DNA of 64,000 nt, taken from the NCBI RefSeq assembly GCF_046592965.1, contig NZ_JBISBV010000005.1, forward strand, positions 205,101-269,100, given 5' to 3'. The position numbers were made by a program, and so were the translations under genes. The notes beneath the pieces were generated by a model. The model had not been told where the DNA came from. It was given only the letters and a program-made list of their open reading frames with translations, and did not search any database. The stretch comes from Marivita sp046592965 (GTDB lineage Bacteria > Pseudomonadota > Alphaproteobacteria > Rhodobacterales > Rhodobacteraceae). Numbering within the stretch: the first letter of the stretch is position 1; the number at the start of each line of letters is the position of its first letter. Positions 17,827 through 28,761 of this stretch are shown piece by piece.

Positions 17827-18459
17827 TCAGCTGTTCGAGCTGACGCGCCATGTGTGGCGATAAAACAGGTGCACGCCGATGGAGGCCGTTTTCGTGTATG
17901 TGCGCGACCAGCGCGGGTTGACGGCATTGGTGTGATAATGTGTGGCTCCATCGGTCAGGTCGAGCGGTGCAACCCCGTCGAGAATGGCGCGCGCCACCTT
18001 GCCCACACGCTCCCAGGCGCGTGGTTCGCGAATGCGCTCGGGAATGCCGTCGCAGGTATAGGTGAACTGGCACTGGTACTTGCGCCCGGTGCCCTGATTG
18101 ATCACGCCGCAGACATTGTCCGGAAACCGGCTGCTCTTGACGCGGTTCATGATCACTTCGGCCACGGCGAACTGCCCCTTGACCGTCTCGCCGCGCGCTT
18201 CGAAATAGAGCGCCTCGGCCAGACATTCCCACTGCGCGCCACCTTCAGCTTTGCTTTGGCTGTTCAGCCAGGAGGTGTTGTAGACCGCAGTCTCGCGCGA
18301 CGTGGGCGTCACCAGCGAAGTCAGGTGAGATTGGCCCGCAGCGTCCAATCCGTTTTTCTCCTGTTGCAAGAGCGACGCAGCCGCGTCTTGCGACCGTTCT
18401 GCGACGGCCGGCGATGTCAGCATGGCCGCAGCCACGATCAATGCAAAAATTCTCGTCAT
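17827..18459 (-). CDS. SleB-like cell wall hydrolase, secreted
   Basis: The 210-residue product starts with a signal peptide (MTRIFALIVAAAMLTSPAVA) and ends in a Hydrolase_2 (SleB-type) domain. The domain signature is CLAEALYFEARGETVKGQFAVAEVI.MNRV (quoted in part: EALYFEARGE and VIMNRVKSSRFP), with the catalytic Glu in the FEARGE segment, followed by CGVINQG and the QFTYTCDG segment. Such enzymes cleave peptidoglycan glycan strands. In non-spore-formers they are thought to act in wall remodelling in the periplasm. It is monocistronic. The ATG at 18459 is chosen because the signal peptide begins there. Confidence 0.87.
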   Translation of the reverse strand: MTRIFALIVAAAMLTSPAVAERSQDAAASLLQQEKNGLDAAGQSHLTSLVTPTSRETAVYNTSWLNSQSKAEGGAQWECLAEALYFEARGETVKGQFAVAEVIMNRVKSSRFPDNVCGVINQGTGRKYQCQFTYTCDGIPERIREPRAWERVGKVARAILDGVAPLDLTDGATHYHTNAVNPRWSRTYTKTASIGVHLFYRHTWRVSSNS

Positions 18460-18646
18460 GACGAGTTTTCATCTCGCGATGTTGTGGGTGGCGGCTAGAC
18501 ACACAAACAAACTGGCAGCGCCGCGCAATCGAGCGGGCTGTTAGCGAAAAATAGCTCTTCCCACAAGGCATGGGAGATATGCACCAGACGCAACCCGGTG
18601 TTTGCGGTCAAAATGGGGCGAAATCTGGGCGGTATTTCGCCCGCCG

Positions 18647-21196
<2,550 letters not shown>

Positions 21197-21267
21197 TGCG
21201 GCACCTTTTGGTTTGGGCGCAGCATAAGGCCGCTCTGCGCACTGGCAAGAGGTGTTTGTCCGCAGCC

Positions 21268-23439
21268 TCAGCCCTCGATGCGGGTCAGGTCGGCCACCTG
21301 CAGACAGGTGGTCCGGATGCTGCTGAGCAGGTTCAGGCGGTTTCGGCGCAATACTTCGCTTTCGGCGTTGACCTGCACGGCCTCGAAAAACGCATCGACC
21401 GGGGCGCGCAGATCAGCCATTGCCGCCATTGCGGTGCCAAAATCCTGTGCCGCCATCGCCGGGACAATCTTGGACTCGGCAACCTCCAGCGCCTCGAAAA
21501 GGGCGATCTCCGTCGGGTCTTCGGCAAATTTTGCATCGCCGCCGAAGGAATATTCAACCCCGTCCTTTTCCTCGGCCTGGCTCAAGATATTGTTCGCGCG
21601 CTTGAAGCCTTGGACAAGGTTTTCGCCGTCTTCGGTGTCAAGAAACGCTTGTAACGCTTTGGCGCGTTTGACCAAAAGTGCCAGATCATCATTGCCTTCC
21701 ATCGCGATGCAAGCGTCGATCACGTCATGACGAATACCTTGGTCGCGCAGGTAGACTTTCAGGCGGTCGTGGAAGAAAGACAACAATTCCGGACCGTTTT
21801 GATGAGCGACCCTACCGTCTGGAAGTCTGGTCTCCGCAATGACGATTGGAGCATGACCCCTAGCAGCTGCTTCGGACGGGCCAAGACGCGAATTGACGAT
21901 AGACCGGTCGATGCGCGGAAAGTGGGCATAAAAAAGGTCGTGCAGAAGTACCGAGTCGTGCTGTTGTAACACCAACCGGATCACCCCCAGCGCCGCCCGG
22001 CGCAGGGCGAACGGGTCTTTCGACCCCGTTGGCTTTTCGTCAATCGCCCAGAATCCGGTCAGTGTGTCGATCTTGTCGGCCAGCGCGACGGCCACGGAGA
22101 CCGGAGCGGTTGGCACGTCGTCCGATGGCCCGAGCGGCGAATAATGCTCTTGGCAGGCGGCGCCAACCTCGGACGGCAAACCTGCGGCATCGCTGTAATA
22201 GCGGCCCATAAGCCCTTGAAGTTCCGGAAATTCATACACCATCTCTGATGCCAGATCGGCTTTGGCCATGCGCGCGGCCTGTTCCGTCAAATCCGCATCC
22301 GCGCCGACAACCGGCGCAAGTTCGCGCGCCAGGGCAGCCACGCGGTCGACCTTGTCTTTGACGCTGCCGAGCTTGTTGTGGAATGTCACGGCCTCCAGCG
22401 CATCGAGCCAGGGCTGCATCTTTTCGCCCTTCGCCACGCGCAAGTCATTGTTCCAGAAAAATTTAGCGTCGGCGAGACGCGCCGACAGAACCTTCTGGTT
22501 GCCGGCAAGGATAGTCGCGCCGTGATCGGCGGTTTCAACGTTCGCCACGGTGATGAAGCGCTCGATCTGGCCAGTCTTGGGATTGCGCACCGAAAAGAAC
22601 TTCTGATGTTCCTTCATAGAGGTCTGCAACACCTCCGCCGGAAGATCGAGGAACTCCGATCCGATCTCCCCCAACAAGACGACCGGCCATTCGACAAGCC
22701 CGGCGACCTCGGCCAAGAGACCTGCGTCGTCAACAACGTCCAACCCGTTTGCGAACGCCTGATTGGTCGCATCGTGCCAGATCGCGTCGGCCCGTTCGCG
22801 CCCATCGAGAATGACATGCGCTTTCTTCAGCTTGGCCTCATAGTCGTCAAACCGGATCACATCAAATGCGTCCGGCGCCATGAAGCGATGCCCCTTCGTG
22901 CTGCGCCCCGACGTGATCCCGTCCACGTTCAATGGTACGATCTCCGATCCATCTTCGGCCGACAGCACGCAGATGATGGAATGCAGCGGGCGCACCCAGC
23001 GCAAGGTTCCGTCACCCCAGCGCATTGATTTCGGCCACGGGAAGTTGCGGATGGTGTCTTCCAGAACTTCGGCGACAATCTCTGCGGCAGGGCGGCCCGG
23101 CTTGTCGATCACCGCATAAAAAACGCGCCCCTTTTTCTCGTCGCGCTCGACCAGATCGGTGCGTGCCACACCGGCACCGCGCAAGAACCCCTCGATCGCC
23201 TTTTCGGGCGCGTCGACGCGGGGGCCTTTGCGCTCTTCTTTGACATCGGGCGAGCGGTCGGTCAGCGTATCGACCCGCAGCGCCAGACGGCGGGGCGTGG
23301 CATAGGCGGCGGACCCGGCATAGGTCAGTCCCGCCTCGACCAGCCCGTTGGTGATGCGTGACTTCAGGTCGTCTGCGGCCTTGGCCTGCATCCGTGCGGG
23401 GATCTCTTCGGAAAAAAGCTCGATTAACAGGTCGGGCAT
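21268..23439 (-). CDS. glyS: Glycyl-tRNA synthetase beta subunit
   Basis: GlyS is the large subunit of the bacterial alpha2beta2 glycyl-tRNA synthetase and provides tRNA binding. The 723-residue protein starts MPDLLIELFSEEIPARMQ, the standard GlyS N-terminus. ATG 23439 has GGAGG seven bases upstream; an alternative start ten codons upstream would overlap the previous gene more. Recognisable blocks are TPRRLALRV near the N-terminus, the KSMRWGDGTLRWVRPLHSI segment, and ADKIDTLTGFWAIDEKPTGSKDPFALRR (quoted in part as ADKIDTLTGFWAI and GSKDPFALRR). The start overlaps the stop of the upstream 175-aa gene by one base (TGATG). Confidence 0.97.
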   Translation of the reverse strand: MPDLLIELFSEEIPARMQAKAADDLKSRITNGLVEAGLTYAGSAAYATPRRLALRVDTLTDRSPDVKEERKGPRVDAPEKAIEGFLRGAGVARTDLVERDEKKGRVFYAVIDKPGRPAAEIVAEVLEDTIRNFPWPKSMRWGDGTLRWVRPLHSIICVLSAEDGSEIVPLNVDGITSGRSTKGHRFMAPDAFDVIRFDDYEAKLKKAHVILDGRERADAIWHDATNQAFANGLDVVDDAGLLAEVAGLVEWPVVLLGEIGSEFLDLPAEVLQTSMKEHQKFFSVRNPKTGQIERFITVANVETADHGATILAGNQKVLSARLADAKFFWNNDLRVAKGEKMQPWLDALEAVTFHNKLGSVKDKVDRVAALARELAPVVGADADLTEQAARMAKADLASEMVYEFPELQGLMGRYYSDAAGLPSEVGAACQEHYSPLGPSDDVPTAPVSVAVALADKIDTLTGFWAIDEKPTGSKDPFALRRAALGVIRLVLQQHDSVLLHDLFYAHFPRIDRSIVNSRLGPSEAAARGHAPIVIAETRLPDGRVAHQNGPELLSFFHDRLKVYLRDQGIRHDVIDACIAMEGNDDLALLVKRAKALQAFLDTEDGENLVQGFKRANNILSQAEEKDGVEYSFGGDAKFAEDPTEIALFEALEVAESKIVPAMAAQDFGTAMAAMADLRAPVDAFFEAVQVNAESEVLRRNRLNLLSSIRTTCLQVADLTRIEG

Positions 23440-23966
23440 CAGTTGCCTCCGGGTTCGCGTTGCGGGCAATCGTCGCCCAGCGGCGAGCCGTCATAGGCCT
23501 TGTCGCCGCAATCGTTGATTTCGTGCCAGATATAGCCGCGTCCGTCTTCGGTGATCGCGACCACGCGGTCGATGCCGAATTCGCGGTTGCGTTCGCTGAC
23601 AAACACATGCGCGCGGCCATCGGCCATGTCATCGCCGATCGCGTCGGCGTCAAAACACTCGAACCATGCCGGTGCGTTGCGCGGAGCGGCGCCGGTGTAT
23701 TCCTCATAGGTGCCGCGCAAGGTCGACAGCGGGGTGCGCGTGGTAAAGCAGGCGCGATAGCGGATGGGTGAGCTGTCGGCGTCAATGGCCTTGAAATCCT
23801 CGTAGAGGATTGTCTCGCGCCGTCCGTCGAGCGTTGTCAGCTGCACATCGTCCGTCCCGGTCGGAACCACGTTTTCGTAATACGCGTAGACCTGGAGGTA
23901 ATACATCGCCACCCCGGCGACGAGCGCGCAGATCAGGATGACCGCGGCAAGGAATTTTCCGGTCAT
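23439..23966 (-). CDS. Membrane-anchored protein between glyQ and glyS (DUF6446-like)
   Basis: The 175-residue protein has one N-terminal membrane helix (FLAAVILICALVAGVAMYYL) and a periplasmic domain of ~145 residues containing four Cys (CFTT, WFECFD, NDCGDK, DDCPQRE). From memory it resembles DUF6446 proteins, which occupy this position in Rhodobacteraceae, but I could not check it. It is translationally coupled to glyS (one-base overlap) and starts three bases after the FkbM gene stop, so it is made with glycyl-tRNA synthetase although nothing suggests a role in charging. Even cysteine number outside the membrane hints at disulfides. Function unknown. Confidence 0.8.
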   Translation of the reverse strand: MTGKFLAAVILICALVAGVAMYYLQVYAYYENVVPTGTDDVQLTTLDGRRETILYEDFKAIDADSSPIRYRACFTTRTPLSTLRGTYEEYTGAAPRNAPAWFECFDADAIGDDMADGRAHVFVSERNREFGIDRVVAITEDGRGYIWHEINDCGDKAYDGSPLGDDCPQREPGGN

Positions 23967-23969
23967 CGT

Positions 23970-24674
23970 TTATTTCCAATCCATGTTGACGACAGGTTGC
24001 GACATGCCGGCAGCACGCACACGCAACGCGTCGGTACGCTCGGACAGTGCAGGGATGCGGCTTTCGTGGGTTTCCACGAACATGTATCCGACCCGATCCA
24101 GAACAGGGGTGTCGAACAGAGCCTCGAGCAATGGCACCTCTGCACCCTCGATGTCCATCTTGATCACGCCGACCTCTGTGTCGAGCGCTGCAAGAAACGC
24201 AGGGAAGTCGATCACGCTGACGTCAATCGCGGTCGACGTGTCGACGTTGCACTTGTCCGACATCAGCGAGGAGGATTGCGATTGTATTTCGCGATCGGTG
24301 TCAAAGGCCGCCGTGCGGTAAAAGGGCAGGGTGCCGTCCTGCGTGCCTGCGGCGGCTTCGATCACCTCGACATTTTGCAAATCGCCAAGGCGTTCGCGCA
24401 GATGCGATGCGGTCCAGGGATCAGGCTCGAACGCATAGACCCTGGAGGCATAAGGCGCCATCGCGCGGGTGTGCTGACCCAGATTGGCTCCAAGATCGAT
24501 GCAGACCGTTCCCGCCGAGCGTGCGAGCGCGTCGCGAAACGCGGCTTCGGCAATCGGCGTTTCGACCAGCTTGCGCAGCTTGCGGCGGTATTTAAGCCCT
24601 ATCGCCCCCGGCACATGCTGGAGCAGGGCGTATTTGGCCCGCCGCAGGGGTGTATTTCGCCCGGTGCCTGCCAT
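23970..24674 (-). CDS. FkbM-family SAM-dependent methyltransferase
   Basis: This 234-residue protein has the FkbM pattern: the SAM-binding motif CIDLGANLGQHTRAMA near residue 58, the acidic FEPDP that binds the ribose, and the family signature VIKMDIEGAEVPLLEAL. FkbM enzymes O-methylate sugars, lipids or natural products; the substrate cannot be inferred. ATG 24674 overlaps the glyQ stop codon by one base (TGATG) and gives the natural N-terminus MAGTGRNTPLRRAKYALLQ. A longer frame upstream only reads through glyQ in the wrong frame. It sits in the glyQ-glyS operon by strict coupling, which is an odd but stable-looking arrangement. Confidence 0.85.
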   Translation of the reverse strand: MAGTGRNTPLRRAKYALLQHVPGAIGLKYRRKLRKLVETPIAEAAFRDALARSAGTVCIDLGANLGQHTRAMAPYASRVYAFEPDPWTASHLRERLGDLQNVEVIEAAAGTQDGTLPFYRTAAFDTDREIQSQSSSLMSDKCNVDTSTAIDVSVIDFPAFLAALDTEVGVIKMDIEGAEVPLLEALFDTPVLDRVGYMFVETHESRIPALSERTDALRVRAAGMSQPVVNMDWK

Positions 24675-25603
24675 CAGGCCGCGTGCCCTCCGGCATCTGT
24701 CTGCACAAACGCGTCTGCACACATCTTGGCCAATGCGCGCACGCGTCCGATGTAGGATTGCCGCTCGGTCACGGAAATCACGCCGCGCGCGTCGAGCAGA
24801 TTGAAGATATGGCTGGCCTTGATGCACTGATCATAGGCGGGATGGGCCATGACGATCCGCATGCCGGTTTTCGGGTCGTCATGCGGTGCATCCAGAATAC
24901 GCGCACACTCGGCCTCGGCATCCTCAAAATGGCGCAGCAGAATGCCGGTGTCCGCGACATCGAAGTTCCAGCGTGAATATTCCTGCTCGGTCTGGCGAAA
25001 CACGTCGCCATAGGTCAGCGGGATCGGCGCGTCGGGATCGTTATAGGGCATGTCCATGACGTGATCGACGCCCAGCACATACATCGCCAGCCGCTCCAGA
25101 CCATAGGTCAACTCGCCGGACACAGGGTGGCAATCATGCCCGCCAACCTGTTGAAAATATGTGAATTGCGACACTTCCATCCCGTCGCACCACACTTCCC
25201 AGCCAAGGCCCCACGCGCCCAGCGTCGGGCTTTCCCAGTCATCCTCGACAAAACGGATGTCGTGCAACGCCATGTCGATCCCGATGGCCCGCAGCGACCC
25301 GAGATACAGGTCTTGCAGGTTCGCCGGTGAGGGTTTGATCAGCACCTGATATTGGTAATAGTGCTGCAAGCGGTTCGGGTTTTCGCCGTAGCGCCCATCG
25401 GTCGGGCGGCGCGAGGGTTGCACGTATGCGGCGGCCCAGGGTTTCGATCCGAGCGAGCGCAGCGTGGTTGCCGGGTGAAACGTGCCAGCCCCCACTTCCA
25501 TGTCGTAAGGCTGGAGCATGGCGCAGCCCCGAGAGGCCCAATAGGTTTGCAGGCGCAGGATGATTTCCTGAAAACTGCGCGGCTTTGTTACGGTCTGGTC
25601 CAT
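24674..25603 (-). CDS. glyQ: Glycyl-tRNA synthetase alpha subunit
   Basis: GlyQ is the catalytic subunit that makes glycyl-adenylate. The 309-residue product carries the family blocks SFQEIILRLQTYWASRGCAM near residue 10, MEVGAGTFHPATTLRSLG, the VQPSRRPTDGRYGENPNRLQ segment, and the class II motif region with GWEVWCDGMEVSQFTYFQQ. Length is normal (~300). It is the first gene of the five-gene minus-strand operon glyQ, FkbM, DUF6446-like, glyS, PPDK-like, and it is divergent from the secreted protein gene at 25757, with 154 bases between for promoters. Confidence 0.97.
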   Translation of the reverse strand: MDQTVTKPRSFQEIILRLQTYWASRGCAMLQPYDMEVGAGTFHPATTLRSLGSKPWAAAYVQPSRRPTDGRYGENPNRLQHYYQYQVLIKPSPANLQDLYLGSLRAIGIDMALHDIRFVEDDWESPTLGAWGLGWEVWCDGMEVSQFTYFQQVGGHDCHPVSGELTYGLERLAMYVLGVDHVMDMPYNDPDAPIPLTYGDVFRQTEQEYSRWNFDVADTGILLRHFEDAEAECARILDAPHDDPKTGMRIVMAHPAYDQCIKASHIFNLLDARGVISVTERQSYIGRVRALAKMCADAFVQTDAGGHAA

Positions 25604-25756
25604 CGTCGTCGCACCCCGGTTTGCGTTGGCGTCTGATTAGGCTGTGGGGCCTTGAGGGTCAATTGCACCCAAGGCTCTATTTTCGCGTTCCAGTGGCGAG
25701 ACATTCTTGCTAATGCAGGGCGTTGAAACTGGTTTTTTCGGGCGGGTGACAGTCGA

Positions 25757-27490
25757 ATGATGCGCAATGTCTTTTTTTCCATGCTGGCCACTTTGGTGTT
25801 TTGGGTCCAGCCGGTGGCGGCGCAGGACACCAGTTATATCCAGATCGAGGCACAACCGAGCCTGTCCGCGGCGGAAGGGAGGCTGCGCGATTACGCAGCT
25901 CAGCTTGCCGACGTCAACGGCTTTGATCTGGGGCGCGGATGGTACGGCATTGCCCTTGGTCCCTATCCGCGCGACGAAGCGGCGGCGATCCTGCGCAATC
26001 TGCGTGCGCGTGGCCTGATCCCGAGCGACAGCTATGTCGAAGGCCCCGAACGCTACGGCCAGCGCATATGGCCCATCGGTGCAGGCCCGGCGGTCAGTGC
26101 GCCAATCGTCGAGACACCGAGCGTCGAAGCATCCGAACCGGCAGACTCCACACCGCCGCAAGCGGCCGACGAAACACCCCGCGAGGCGCGCGCCTCGGAA
26201 GCGAATTTGAACCGGATCGCCCGTCAGGACATCCAGATCGCGCTCAAATGGGCGGGGTTTTACAACGCTGGAATCGACGGCGCGTTCGGGCGCGGCACCC
26301 GATCCGCCATGGCCGCGTGGCAACAGGCCAATGGCTTTGATGACACCGGCATCCTCACCACCGGCCAGCGGGCAGAATTGTTCCGCCAATACAACGCGGT
26401 GCTTGACGGGATGGACCTGCAAACCGTGCGCGAAACCCGTGCCGGAATCATGATTGACTTGCCCTTGGGCGCTGTCGGATTTGATCGCTATGACAGCCCG
26501 TTTGCGCATTTCGGCGCGACGGGGGCTGTCGAGGGTGCACAGGTCTTGCTGATCAGCCAACCGGGCGACCGGGACCGGCTTGCCGGGCTTTACGAGATCA
26601 TGCAGACACTCGAAATTGTTCCACTCAAGGGCGACCGCGACCGCAAGCGCGACAGCTTCACCCTGACCGGAGAGAATGCAAGAATCGTGTCCCACACCGA
26701 AGCCCGGCTGACAGACGGTGCGATCAAGGGGTTCACCCTTGTCTGGCCCGCCGGCGATGAGGAGCGTCGCACCCGTATTCTGGCCGCGATGCAGAACAGT
26801 TTCACGCCAATCGACGGCGTGCTTGATCCGGCCGTGATTGCCGACGACACGCAGCGCGTCGATCTGGTGGCCGGGCTTGAGATTCGCAAACCCAAACTGA
26901 CCGCCTCGGGCTTTTTCGTTGATCGTCAGGGCCGGGTGGTCACAACGCAGGCTGCGGTCGCCGCATGCGGGCGCATCACGCTCAACGGAGAATACGACGC
27001 ACAGGTCGTGGCAACCGATCAGGCGTCGGGCATCGCGGTGTTGCAAGCGACGCAACCGCTGTCGCCGACGGCCGTGGCGCAGTTCAGCAACGGCACGCCG
27101 CGACTGAAGTCGGAAATTGCCGTGTCGGGCTATTCCTTCGGCGGCGTCCTGTCTTCGGCGACGCTCACGTTCGGCAGGCTTGCCGATCTGCGCGGACTCG
27201 ATGGTGAGGATACGATCAGCCGTCTTGCCATCAGCACGCTGGACGGCGACGCTGGTGGTCCGGTGCTGGACGATAGCGGCGCGGTGGTCGGCATGTTGAT
27301 GCCGCGCGATGCGGGCGGGCGGCAACTTCCTTCCGATGTCAGCTTTGCCACCAAGAGCGATACGCTTCGCGCCATACTGGAGCGGGCAGGCATCAGCGTT
27401 CAGGCCACACCCGGCATGGCGCGGCTCGATCCGGTTGACCTGACCGAGAAAGGCACCGCGATCACCGTTCTGGTCAGCTGCTGGGAGTGA
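25757..27490 (+). CDS. Secreted SPOR / peptidoglycan-binding / trypsin-fold protein with lost catalytic triad
   Basis: The 577-residue protein has a signal peptide (to about residue 22, VAAQ), a SPOR-like region (residues ~25-105), an acidic Pro/Ala linker, a PG_binding_1 domain (~152-212, IDGAFGRGTRSAMAAWQ), a middle domain, and a C-terminal chymotrypsin/HtrA-like domain from ~380. In that domain all three catalytic positions are replaced. The usual TNAHVV is TTQAAV (His to Ala399), the ASDLAL-type Asp is Gly425 (ASGIAV), and GNSGGP is GDAGGP (Ser to Ala499). The fold-defining segments (GFFVDRQGRVVT, VSGYSFGG) are intact, so this is a pseudoprotease, perhaps a periplasmic binding or scaffold protein at the cell wall. 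Its 3' end overlaps the convergent permease gene by 17 bases. Confidence 0.85.
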   Translation: MMRNVFFSMLATLVFWVQPVAAQDTSYIQIEAQPSLSAAEGRLRDYAAQLADVNGFDLGRGWYGIALGPYPRDEAAAILRNLRARGLIPSDSYVEGPERYGQRIWPIGAGPAVSAPIVETPSVEASEPADSTPPQAADETPREARASEANLNRIARQDIQIALKWAGFYNAGIDGAFGRGTRSAMAAWQQANGFDDTGILTTGQRAELFRQYNAVLDGMDLQTVRETRAGIMIDLPLGAVGFDRYDSPFAHFGATGAVEGAQVLLISQPGDRDRLAGLYEIMQTLEIVPLKGDRDRKRDSFTLTGENARIVSHTEARLTDGAIKGFTLVWPAGDEERRTRILAAMQNSFTPIDGVLDPAVIADDTQRVDLVAGLEIRKPKLTASGFFVDRQGRVVTTQAAVAACGRITLNGEYDAQVVATDQASGIAVLQATQPLSPTAVAQFSNGTPRLKSEIAVSGYSFGGVLSSATLTFGRLADLRGLDGEDTISRLAISTLDGDAGGPVLDDSGAVVGMLMPRDAGGRQLPSDVSFATKSDTLRAILERAGISVQATPGMARLDPVDLTEKGTAITVLVSCWE

Positions 27491-28412
27491 CCTCTGGCCG
27501 TTCCTTGCCGCCGAAAAGCCGCCTGAGCGCGCCCCATTGGCTGATGAAAAGCCCGCTCAGGATCAGGGCCAGCGCCAGCAAGAGGATCGGTTTGAACGGC
27601 TCTCCGAGGATGACGATGCCCAGCACGACGGACCACATCGGCACTTGGTAATTGACCAGCGACATGAACACCGGACCGGCGCTGCGAATGACCAGCACCC
27701 GCAGCAGATTGGCCCCCGCCGTCGGGAGCAATCCCAACACCGCGATGATCAGCAGGATGTTCAGCGGCGGCATTTGGGGCACGCCTTCCACGACGAACGC
27801 CGCTGGCAGCACCACCAGTGAGCCGAAGATCAGTGTTGTCGCGGCAAGCCCGAACGAGTCGATGGGCGGCAGTTTGCGCACGATGATCGAACTGATGGCG
27901 TAACACGCCGCCGCGCCAAGACAGGCAAGCCTGCCGAAGGGTTCCAGCGGGTCTCCGCTCGACGCGAAGACCTGCCCACCCAGGAGCACCGTCACACCGG
28001 CAAAGCCGACGGCAAATCCGAACACACGGCGCAGGCTCATCCGCTCTCCGGGAACAAAGACATGCGCCAGCGGCAACACCATCAACGCCACGGCTGCCAT
28101 CGACACGCCTGCAAAGCCGGATGTGACGGTCTGCTGGCCCCAGCTCAGCAGCATGAAGGGCACGGCCGAGTTCAACACGCCCGAAAGGAAGAGCGCCGTC
28201 CACGCGGTTTCCTCGGTCAGAAACACGCGCCTGCCGCGCCACATCCAGAAGGCGGTGGTCAACAGGCAGGCAAAGCCGATCCGGCCACCGGCAAGCCAGA
28301 ACGGCGTGATCCCGGTCAGGGCGATTTCGATGAACAGAAACGTCGCCCCCCAGACAAATCCGAGGGTCGCGATCATCGCCCAGTTGGCAGGTGTGATTTC
28401 GGGCGATTGCAT
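27474..28412 (-). CDS. DMT-superfamily (EamA-type) permease
   Basis: A 312-residue inner-membrane protein with ten predicted helices in two EamA repeats. The N-terminus (WAMIATLGFVWGATFLFIEIAL) is typical of the family, as are GVTVLLGGQVFASSG at the end of the first repeat and LGIVILGEPFKPILLLALALI in the second. Substrate unknown. It is a different subfamily from the permease at 295 (longer N-terminal FVWGATF motif). It converges with the pseudoprotease gene, overlapping it by 17 bases, and is divergent from the small gene at 28555. Confidence 0.87.
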   Translation of the reverse strand: MQSPEITPANWAMIATLGFVWGATFLFIEIALTGITPFWLAGGRIGFACLLTTAFWMWRGRRVFLTEETAWTALFLSGVLNSAVPFMLLSWGQQTVTSGFAGVSMAAVALMVLPLAHVFVPGERMSLRRVFGFAVGFAGVTVLLGGQVFASSGDPLEPFGRLACLGAAACYAISSIIVRKLPPIDSFGLAATTLIFGSLVVLPAAFVVEGVPQMPPLNILLIIAVLGLLPTAGANLLRVLVIRSAGPVFMSLVNYQVPMWSVVLGIVILGEPFKPILLLALALILSGLFISQWGALRRLFGGKERPEVTPSS

Positions 28413-28554
28413 GGGTCTTGCTTTCCTTTACGGCCGGTTTGCGACTGACGGCCGTGCGGAGCGGTTCCCATTGTTCACTGGGTTATCTCGTCACACCGTC
28501 GAAACCGATGCGCCTGCCTAACGTTTACTGCATGTAAATTGAAGGAGACATCTC

Positions 28555-28719
28555 ATGGAATATCCCGCCGTACTCGGTCTGGTCGTTGTCATTCTGGTAG
28601 GCATCCTGGCCTTCGCCATTTATTCGCGAAAGAAAACCCACGAAAACCTCAAGAACGAGAAAGGCCCGATCAGCCCGCTCGATGCAGAGAAAAACCGGAT
28701 GAAAGATCCCAAGGTCTGA
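28555..28719 (+). CDS. Small membrane protein (54 aa), unknown function
   Basis: ATG 28555 is preceded by GAAGGAGAC, a strong ribosome binding site. The 54 residues are one N-terminal membrane helix (AVLGLVVVILVGILAFAIY, residues ~5-23) followed by a basic then mixed-charge cytosolic tail (SRKKTHENLKNEK, ending DAEKNRMKDPKV). By the positive-inside rule the tail is cytosolic. I do not recognise the family. A hairpin that could terminate transcription follows four bases after the stop codon. It sits alone between a divergent permease and the convergent ilvC. Confidence 0.72.
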   Translation: MEYPAVLGLVVVILVGILAFAIYSRKKTHENLKNEKGPISPLDAEKNRMKDPKV

Positions 28720-28722
28720 AAG

Positions 28723-28749
28723 GCTCCAGCCCGCAAACCGGGCCGGAGC
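28723..28749. terminator. Hairpin between the 54-aa gene and ilvC
   Basis: GCTCCAGCCCG and CGGGCCGGAGC form an eleven-base stem with one mismatch and a five-base loop, between two convergent genes. No T tract of more than three on either side, so it may be a weak bidirectional terminator. Confidence 0.55.
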
Positions 28750-28761
28750 ATGTCGTAAAGG

